Assembly (NCBI GenBank): GCA_016297585.1
Contig: JAEDGJ010000033.1
Location: forward strand, 1 to 18,539
Reading direction: 5' to 3'
Length of the DNA stretch: 18,539 nucleotides
Source: Clostridiaceae bacterium
Lineage (GTDB): Bacteria > Bacillota > Clostridia > Oscillospirales > QAMX01
In this document: piece after piece, positions 7,780 to 12,915 of the stretch
Numbering within the stretch: position 1 is the stretch's first letter
Layout of the letters: each line of letters starts with the position of its first letter
Made by a program: the position numbers and the translations under genes
The notes under the pieces: generated by a model
Databases searched by the model: none
Told to the model about the DNA's origin: nothing
The model's input: the letters and a program-made list of their open reading frames with translations, nothing else

Positions 7780-8663
7780 CAAAAGCTGCCCTTGCGGAAC
7801 ATGCAGTAAAACGCGTACATCGTGCAGGCGACGACCATGCCGACGCAGATATTCAGCGGCAGGATCAGTCCCGACGATAAAATGGCGCCCGGCGTCCCGA
7901 GCGGGATATGGCTCTCGAGGTGATTGGCGCCGGTGAAAAAGGAATAGCTTTTCGCAAGGCAGTAGAACGTCAGCGGGATGACCGTGATAAACCGGAACGT
8001 CCTCTCGGTAAAGAAGCGCTCCGTTTTTTCAAAGCCGAAGGCAAGCAGATACAGCACAAGGCACGCGCCGAGCACCGCGCCGCCGGAAAAGCCGCCGCCC
8101 GCGCTCAGGTGGCCGTTCAGGATCACATAAATGCCGAACAGAATCCCGAACGGAACGACAACCGCCGCCGCCGTCTGCAGGATGGCGTCGTTTTTCGGCT
8201 CATACAGGCGGTCGTTTTCCCGTTCCGCGTCGGTCGGCTTTTTTTTGAGCAGAATGAACACACAGGTGACGGCCGTGAACAGCACGCAGGACTCGCCGAA
8301 CGTATCGAACGCGCGGTAGTCGAGAATCATGCCCGCGACGATGTTGACCGCGCCGGTCTCCTCGAGCCCCGCTTCGATATAGCGCTGCTCGACCTCGTTG
8401 TTGGCGGGGTTGCCCGCCTCGCCGAAGCGCGGCAGATAGGAGATCGTGATCAGCAGCACGGCAATCAGCGTCAGGCAGAACACGACCGAAAAAACGTTGT
8501 ACACCTTCTGAAACGCACGGATCTCGAACGCGTTTTTATACCGGTTCGGATCGGGCGCCTCCCGTTTCTCTTTTTCCGGGCTCTTTTCCGCCGGGATGAA
8601 GGGATAATCCCGGTCGGTATCCCGCTCACTCCACGCGCGCAGGCGGTCAATGCTGATCTTCAT
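7779..8663 (-). CDS. Fusion of MbhE-like and MrpB/MnhB-like antiporter subunits
   Basis: The protein has 294 residues. Residues 1-45 are a charged, soluble N-terminal extension. Residues 46-140 match the MbhE subunit of membrane-bound hydrogenases (equivalent to part of the MrpA C-terminus), with a long helix and the motif VNIVAGMILDYRAFDTFGE (106-124). Residues 160-294 match MrpB/MnhB/MbhF, with the hallmark loop GHLSAGGGFSGG (184-195), which corresponds to GHNxPGGGF in classical MrpB. The start at 8663 (MKISIDRL) is preferred because GGGGAAAAAG precedes it; an ATG at 8681 would add six residues but has no ribosome binding site. The gene overlaps the end of the MbhD-like gene by 17 nt. Fusing the two units fixes their 1:1 stoichiometry in the membrane complex. 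Confidence 0.87.
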   Translation of the reverse strand: MKISIDRLRAWSERDTDRDYPFIPAEKSPEKEKREAPDPNRYKNAFEIRAFQKVYNVFSVVFCLTLIAVLLITISYLPRFGEAGNPANNEVEQRYIEAGLEETGAVNIVAGMILDYRAFDTFGESCVLFTAVTCVFILLKKKPTDAERENDRLYEPKNDAILQTAAAVVVPFGILFGIYVILNGHLSAGGGFSGGAVLGACLVLYLLAFGFEKTERFFTERTFRFITVIPLTFYCLAKSYSFFTGANHLESHIPLGTPGAILSSGLILPLNICVGMVVACTMYAFYCMFRKGSF

Positions 8664-8913
8664 CTTTTTCCCCGCTTTCATCGAGCAGATGGATCTTTTT
8701 GAGCGTCAGAAAAAACAGGATGCTCGTTACGCCGACGCCCACCGCGGCCTCCGTGATCGCGAGATCGGGAGAGCGCAGGATCACCCAGATCACCGCCATG
8801 ACCGTGCTGTACGACATGAAGATGATGATCGAAGTCAGAAGCCGCTTCGACAGGCTCACCGATACCGCACAGACGACGAGGAAGCACAGAAGAATCGTCT
8901 TAAAGACTTCCAT
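8647..8913 (-). CDS. MbhD-like (DUF4040) antiporter subunit
   Basis: An 88-residue protein with three helices. The segment SPDLAITEAAVGVGVTSILFF is the signature of the MbhD/DUF4040 domain, which in classical Mrp systems is fused to the C-terminus of MrpA. ATG at 8913 is chosen because AGGAG sits 7 nt upstream; an ATG at 8934 would add seven hydrophilic residues and lie deep in the preceding gene. It overlaps mrpG by 14 nt and the following fusion gene by 17 nt, so all three are translationally coupled. The short charged tail (DESGEKDEDQH) is unremarkable. Having MbhD as a separate gene follows the archaeal and clostridial Mbh arrangement rather than the bacillar Mrp one. Confidence 0.88.
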   Translation of the reverse strand: MEVFKTILLCFLVVCAVSVSLSKRLLTSIIIFMSYSTVMAVIWVILRSPDLAITEAAVGVGVTSILFFLTLKKIHLLDESGEKDEDQH

Positions 8914-9235
8914 CGTCCCGCTCCTCTCTGACATACTCCGACAGCTTCTCGTTGGTCGTCGTCTCCAGCCGCGCGATCAGATGCCCCGCCACAGGGGAGG
9001 CGATCCAGAAAAAGAGGATGACGAGCAGCAGCTTCCAGGAAACGGGCGAAAAGCCTTTGGAGATCACAAGCCCCAGCAGCACAAGCGAGATGCCCAGCGT
9101 ATCGCCGAGCGCCGCGATGTGCATCCGGTTCAGCACATACCGGAACCGGTATACGCCGAAGGTCGACACGAGGATCACGGCGATGCCGCCGATGCAGAAC
9201 ACCGCGCAGATCCAGAACCGCACCCATTCGTTCAT
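8900..9235 (-). CDS. mrpG: Mrp antiporter subunit G
   Basis: A 111-residue protein with three helices, matching MrpG/MnhG/MbhC in length and in the segment FGVYRFRYVLNRMHIAALGD, with its characteristic RMHxA(A/K)xxD core. The second half ends in ASPVAGHLIARL, also typical. ATG at 9235 overlaps the TGA of mrpF (ATGA), and GGGGAGG lies 7 nt upstream. The C-terminal 20 or so residues are charged and cytoplasmic. It is required in known Mrp complexes for assembly and transport; the ion specificity here is unknown. Confidence 0.92.
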   Translation of the reverse strand: MNEWVRFWICAVFCIGGIAVILVSTFGVYRFRYVLNRMHIAALGDTLGISLVLLGLVISKGFSPVSWKLLLVILFFWIASPVAGHLIARLETTTNEKLSEYVREERDDGSL

Positions 9236-9552
9236 CTTGTTTCCTCCCCGTCCTGTTTTTTCCTCCGCTCATGCTCGGCATGAACGCCCATATACACTTT
9301 CGTCAGCACGACGACGCCGATGAAGCTCAGCATCGCGTAAATGATGCAGATATCGGCGAGCCACGACTCGGAAAGCAGGATCGCCAGCGTCGCAATCGCC
9401 ACGATGACCTGCGTGCCGATCATATTGACGCTGACAATGCGGTCCGCGATGCGCGGGCCGATGATCGCGCGCACGAGACACAGCAAAAGCGTCACGGACA
9501 GGGCAATCAGCATCCCCGTAAACAGCGTCCGATACGCCTGTTCCACACTCAT
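9232..9552 (-). CDS. mrpF: Mrp antiporter subunit F
   Basis: A 106-residue protein with three helices. The segment RAIIGPRIADRIVSVNMIGT is the MrpF/MnhF/MbhB hallmark (GPTxxDRxxxxN), followed by the expected acidic helix region LADICIIYAMLSFIGVV. The start ATG at 9552 forms ATGA with the stop of mrpE, and GGAGGGACGG lies just upstream. A longer frame extends upstream but is a shadow of mrpE. Its stop in turn overlaps the mrpG start, giving a tightly coupled E-F-G block. Confidence 0.92.
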   Translation of the reverse strand: MSVEQAYRTLFTGMLIALSVTLLLCLVRAIIGPRIADRIVSVNMIGTQVIVAIATLAILLSESWLADICIIYAMLSFIGVVVLTKVYMGVHAEHERRKKQDGEETR

Positions 9553-10013
9553 ATCCGTCCCTCCAGTTTCTGCAGCAGCCGGACCATCGGCGTATCCTCC
9601 ATCCCGTGCGAAAACGCCTCGTCGAGACAGTGCACACGGTACACGCCGTCCTCCAGCGACACGGTGATCGTACCCGGCGTCAGCGTGATGCTGTTGGCGT
9701 AGAGCACCTGCGCAAGCTTCGTGCGCAGCTTCGGCCGAACGGTCACGATGACCGGCGACGGCGAAAACCCGGGGGACAGCACCCGCCGCAGCACTGCCAG
9801 ATTGGCGCAGAGAATCTCCCACAGCAGCAGTCCGACAAACGCCGCTCCCAGCACCGCTTTTGCACAGATCCGCAGATCCTTCCGGAAGCTGAGGTTCAGA
9901 AACCGCAGGCAGAACAGATACAAAAGACCGGCAAACACGATGCCGAAAATCGCAATTTCCAGCGTAAAACGCTCGTTTAACAGTACCCAAACCAGAAAAA
10001 AGGCCAAAAACAC
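9549..10013 (-). CDS. mrpE: Mrp antiporter subunit E
   Basis: A 154-residue protein with two or three N-terminal helices and a soluble C-terminal domain, as in MrpE/MnhE/MbhA. Supporting segments are FLVWVLLNERFTLEIAIFG at the start, WEILCANLAVLRRVL in the middle, and LYANSITLTPGTITVSLED, the most conserved part of the family. The start is GTG at 10013, about 11 nt after AGGAGG; no ATG is available near it. It is the first gene of the antiporter operon and sits about 24 nt downstream of the predicted transcription start. MrpE is a structural subunit that increases transport activity in known Mrp complexes. Confidence 0.92.
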   Translation of the reverse strand: MFLAFFLVWVLLNERFTLEIAIFGIVFAGLLYLFCLRFLNLSFRKDLRICAKAVLGAAFVGLLLWEILCANLAVLRRVLSPGFSPSPVIVTVRPKLRTKLAQVLYANSITLTPGTITVSLEDGVYRVHCLDEAFSHGMEDTPMVRLLQKLEGRI

Positions 10014-10043
10014 GTGTTACAATCCCTCCTCGCGGCTTTTCCT

Positions 10044-10072
10044 ATCATACTACGTTTTCAGAAGCTCCGCAA
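10044..10072 (-). promoter_or_regulatory. Probable promoter of the antiporter operon
   Basis: On the minus strand TTGCGG (10072-10067) and TATGAT (10049-10044) are separated by 17 nt. The -10 box matches five of six consensus bases and the -35 box the first three. Transcription would start about 24 nt ahead of the mrpE GTG. No terminator separates it from the ten genes that follow. Confidence 0.6.
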
Positions 10073-10182
10073 GACCAATGCTGACCGAAAAACCGGCATC
10101 CTCCCCGATAAAACTATGGACTATTTGTGCATTCTGTAAAATCCGCTTCATTCTCCACTCCGTTTTCTCGAACCGATGTCTA

Positions 10183-10211
10183 TTGACAAATTTCGGACGA
10201 TATGGTATCTT
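10183..10211 (+). promoter_or_regulatory. Promoter of the ZIP transporter gene
   Basis: TTGACA (10183-10188) and TATCTT (10206-10211) are separated by exactly 17 nt. The predicted start, near 10218, falls inside the palindromic operator region, so bound repressor would block initiation. The surrounding DNA is clearly more AT-rich than the genes. Confidence 0.8.
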
Positions 10212-10214
10212 AGA

Positions 10215-10242
10215 TTAGCTTTGACTAATTAGTTATAACTAA
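10215..10242 (+). promoter_or_regulatory. Tandem 14-bp operator-like palindromes
   Basis: Two abutting 14-bp sites share the form TTAG-N6-CTAA: TTAGCTTTGACTAA (10215-10228, imperfect) and TTAGTTATAACTAA (10229-10242, perfect palindrome). They cover the transcription start of the ZIP transporter gene. The layout suits a dimeric repressor sensing metal, such as a DtxR/MntR- or MarR/AdcR-type protein. The regulator itself is not in the window, so its family is an inference. Confidence 0.65.
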
Positions 10243-10267
10243 CTATTACAAAAGGGGCGGAATCATC

Positions 10268-11071
10268 ATGGATTTCCAGGCGTTCTGGCAGGCGCTGCTG
10301 CTCACGCTGATCGCCGGACTCAGCACCGGTATCGGCGGACTGTTTGTTCTGGTCAAAAAGGATATCAATCCCCGGTTTTTATCCCTCGCGCTCGGCTTTT
10401 CGGCCGGCGTTATGATCTACATATCCATGACGGAGATGCTGACCGAGGCGCAGGGGCTTCTCGCCTCCGCCGCCGGTCCGAAAGCCGGCACGGGCTTTAC
10501 CTCGCTTGCGTTCTTCGGCGGTATGCTCTTCATCGGTCTGATCGACCGGCTCGTGCCGGATTCCACGAACCCCCACGAGCTGTCCCACGTCAACACCGCC
10601 GAGGACGCGAATTTCTCGAGCAAGCTGATGCGCTCCGGCATCCTGACCGCCATCGCCATCGCAATCCACAACTTCCCCGAAGGCATGGCGACCTTCTCCA
10701 CCTCCGCGTCCGACCTCTCGCTCGGCATCCCGATCGCCTTCGCCATCGCCATCCACAACATCCCCGAGGGCATCGCCGTCGCCGCGCCGATCTACAAGGC
10801 GACCGGCCAGCGCCGCCACGCCTTCCGCTGGGCGCTGACCTCCGGTCTAGCGGAGCCGCTCGGAGGACTGCTGTCGTATCTCGTGCTGCGTCCCTTCATG
10901 ACGGACACGCTGCTCGGCGTGATCTACGCGATGGTCTCCGGCATCATGGTGTTTATCTCGTTTGACGAGCTGCTGCCGCTGGCGCATGAGTACGGCGAGG
11001 AGCACACCTCGATCTACGGCCTGATCGCGGGCATGGCCGTCATGGCGATCAGCCTGTTTCTCTTTATGTAA
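10268..11071 (+). CDS. zupT: ZIP-family divalent metal transporter (ZupT-like)
   Basis: This 267-residue, eight-helix protein has the full ZupT pattern: HNFPEG (residues 134-139) in helix 4 and HNIPEG (163-168) in helix 5, the paired His/Glu metal-binding motifs, and SGLAEPLGG (192-200), where E196 is typical. The first third (LIAGLSTGIGGL, GFSAGVMIYISMTEM) also matches ZupT. ZIP proteins import zinc, iron or manganese into the cytoplasm without ATP; the exact metal cannot be told from the sequence. The loop between helices 3 and 4 has one short His-containing stretch (NPHELSHVN). ATG at 10268 follows AAAAGGGGCGG. It is transcribed alone, from a promoter covered by tandem palindromes, and ends at a strong terminator. 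Confidence 0.93.
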   Translation: MDFQAFWQALLLTLIAGLSTGIGGLFVLVKKDINPRFLSLALGFSAGVMIYISMTEMLTEAQGLLASAAGPKAGTGFTSLAFFGGMLFIGLIDRLVPDSTNPHELSHVNTAEDANFSSKLMRSGILTAIAIAIHNFPEGMATFSTSASDLSLGIPIAFAIAIHNIPEGIAVAAPIYKATGQRRHAFRWALTSGLAEPLGGLLSYLVLRPFMTDTLLGVIYAMVSGIMVFISFDELLPLAHEYGEEHTSIYGLIAGMAVMAISLFLFM

Positions 11072-11089
11072 GTCTTCCATGATATGCAA

Positions 11090-11124
11090 AAAACCGGACG
11101 GGAATCTGCTTCCCGCCCGGTTTT
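11090..11124. terminator. Bidirectional intrinsic terminator between zupT and the NagB-like gene
   Basis: A 15-bp stem with one mismatch pairs 11090-11104 with 11110-11124 around a 5-nt loop. The outer AAAA/TTTT pairs provide a U-tract on both strands; on the minus strand the run is six T. It serves the two convergent genes. Confidence 0.9.
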
Positions 11125-11142
11125 GTTATGCAAAGCTTTGGT

Positions 11143-11907
11143 TTACAGGACAAACTTGCCGGAATCCATGTCGATGTAGAGCTTCGCGTCGTCATGCGTG
11201 CGCAGGATCGTCGCGGGGCACTTCTCGCTGATCTCCCAGGTGAGCGTGCGCTGCACCGCTTCCGCCTTCGTGGCGGCCGGCACCATGCAGAACACCGTCT
11301 TCGCGGACATCAGACCCGGGCAGGTCACGCTCAGCGCGTGCGTCGGCACCTTGCAGATGCAGTCGAAGCAGCCGTCGTTGACCTGCTGCTGGCGGCAGCG
11401 CTCGTCGAGCTTGACGACCTTGACAAGGCAGGTATCCTTGAAGTTCGCGACGGGCGGGTCATTGAACGCGATGTGGCCGTTTTCGCCGATGCCCATGAAG
11501 CAGACATCCAGCGGATGCGCGGCGAGGATCTCGCCGTAGCGGCGCGCTTCGGCTTCCGGATCGGCGGCGTTGCCGTTTAAGTAGGTGACGCTCTTGAAGG
11601 GCACCTTGCCGAAGATGCGGTCGCGCAGGAAGTTGCCGAATCCCTGCGGCGCGGCGGCGTCGAGGCCGATGTACTCGTCCATATGGAACGCGTTGATGCG
11701 GGTCCAGTCGATGTCCGGGTCGGCGATCAGGGACGCTAAAAACTCATTCTGCGACGGGGCGGCGGCGAACATGCAGTTGATCTCCGCCTTTTCGCGAAGC
11801 AGGCTCTTGAGCTTCGCCGCGGCCTGTTCGGCAGCAGCGGCGCCCATCGCGGCGCGGGACTCGTAAAGCTCGACTGCGAGCTTGTCCTTCTTCATTGCCT
11901 TAACCAT
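11143..11907 (-). CDS. NagB-family glucosamine-6-phosphate deaminase/isomerase, divergent type
   Basis: This 254-residue soluble protein has the NagB fold markers FHMDEYIGL (residues 74-82; Asp77 would be the enolisation base) and GIGENGHIAFNDP (139-151; His145 is the ring-opening His). Family members convert glucosamine-6-phosphate to fructose-6-phosphate and ammonia. Two positions differ from classical NagB: the phosphate loop is AAAPSQNEF instead of the usual ATGSTP-type sequence, and NEP is NDP. I associate this variant with a NagB-like subfamily whose substrate may be another amino-sugar or sugar phosphate. ATG at 11907 follows AAAGGAG by about 10 nt. It has its own consensus promoter and terminator, although read-through from the amidohydrolase upstream is possible. 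Confidence 0.82.
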   Translation of the reverse strand: MVKAMKKDKLAVELYESRAAMGAAAAEQAAAKLKSLLREKAEINCMFAAAPSQNEFLASLIADPDIDWTRINAFHMDEYIGLDAAAPQGFGNFLRDRIFGKVPFKSVTYLNGNAADPEAEARRYGEILAAHPLDVCFMGIGENGHIAFNDPPVANFKDTCLVKVVKLDERCRQQQVNDGCFDCICKVPTHALSVTCPGLMSAKTVFCMVPAATKAEAVQRTLTWEISEKCPATILRTHDDAKLYIDMDSGKFVL

Positions 11908-11950
11908 ATCGAAAAGTCTCCTTTAACGGATAAAATAGGGGAACGAGGGT

Positions 11951-11979
11951 AGTATACCCCCGGCTGCGGCGTTTGTCAA
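11951..11979 (-). promoter_or_regulatory. Promoter of the NagB-like gene
   Basis: On the minus strand TTGACA (11979-11974) and TATACT (11956-11951) are separated by 17 nt. It lies 27 nt past the end of the amidohydrolase gene with no terminator hairpin between. The leader to the ATG is about 35 nt. Confidence 0.85.
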
Positions 11980-12005
11980 TGCAATAACGCGCCTTTTTGT
12001 TCGCA

Positions 12006-12902
12006 TTATCGCTCCAAAAGTGCAAGCGCGTTCCCGCGCGACACCTTTTCGTAGGCGGTATACGAGATTTTTCCCGCAAGCATCGCCTGATCGAGGAACG
12101 ACGACAGCTTCAGCATATCGGAATCGATGTCCGTCGGCGAGCAGATGTCCGTTCCGAAGAAAAGACGGTCCTGGAACTCCTCGAGGAACGCATACGCAAA
12201 CTCCGGGTCACGCGCCAGCGCGTTGTAGCCCGACCCCGCCGACAGGTCGCCGCAGAGATTCGGGTATTTGCGGAACAGCTCGACGAGCCTCCCTGCTGTG
12301 ACCTTTCCCTTCGGATAGCCGTTCCGGTCGGCGGTCTCGTCGGCGGAGATCTCCGCCCAGAATTTCTGCGAATGCCCGAGGAACCGCAGCCGCGGGAACA
12401 TCGCGAGCACCTTTTCAAACCGCGGCAGTCCCGCCTCGTCCACGATGCCGTAGTCGCCGCCGAGATTCCCGATGTGGAAGATCACGGGCATGTCGCAGGC
12501 CTCGCAGTGGCGGAACAGATTCAGCATATACGGGTCGTCGAAATACCGGTTTTCGGAGATCTCGCCGACGCCGCGCGCACCGAGAGCCTTATACTGCTTT
12601 AAGTACACGGACAGATCGGTGGAGGGCGTATTGTGCCCCATCGTCGGCGGCACCCCGGTAAACCACCAGCCGAGCGTCTCCGGATAGTCCCGCACGAGAT
12701 TGCGCGCCTCGCGGGGCGAGCAGATGTCCTGCGCGCCGAAGGAATAGATGCCGTCCGGGAGCTCCACCCCCTTTTCGATGCCGCAGCGGTCGTACATCAC
12801 GCGCAGCTCCTGCGGCGTGGGATAGGTGTGCCCGTTCGGCGCGCGCAGAAACGGCTCCGGGATCGCGTGCACATGGATGTCGATTTTGGGCAGAATCTTC
12901 AT
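12006..12902 (-). CDS. Amidohydrolase-superfamily metal-dependent hydrolase
   Basis: A 298-residue soluble protein with the TIM-barrel metal-hydrolase pattern of the amidohydrolase-2 family. It shows DIHVHA near the N-terminus (His10, His12), GVGEI (Glu114), IFHIGN (His143), LGHSQ (His177) and FFGTDIC (Asp252). These five or six residues are the expected metal ligands, probably for zinc or manganese. Relatives include lactonases, decarboxylases and deacylases, so the reaction is open. An L-fucono- or other sugar-lactonase is one guess suggested by the GH95 gene 13 nt upstream, but no substrate residue proves it. ATG at 12902 sits behind GGGAGG, which directly follows the GH95 stop; the two genes form an operon. 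There is no signal peptide. Confidence 0.8.
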   Translation of the reverse strand: MKILPKIDIHVHAIPEPFLRAPNGHTYPTPQELRVMYDRCGIEKGVELPDGIYSFGAQDICSPREARNLVRDYPETLGWWFTGVPPTMGHNTPSTDLSVYLKQYKALGARGVGEISENRYFDDPYMLNLFRHCEACDMPVIFHIGNLGGDYGIVDEAGLPRFEKVLAMFPRLRFLGHSQKFWAEISADETADRNGYPKGKVTAGRLVELFRKYPNLCGDLSAGSGYNALARDPEFAYAFLEEFQDRLFFGTDICSPTDIDSDMLKLSSFLDQAMLAGKISYTAYEKVSRGNALALLER

Positions 12903-12915
12903 GCCGCCGCCTCCC

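Noticed and set aside
10073..10182. Search for an extra small gene or RNA in the divergent intergenic region ahead of mrpE and zupT
   Set aside because: No reading frame with a ribosome binding site and no convincing hairpin or tRNA-like fold was seen; only the two promoters and the operator sites flanking this stretch can be supported.
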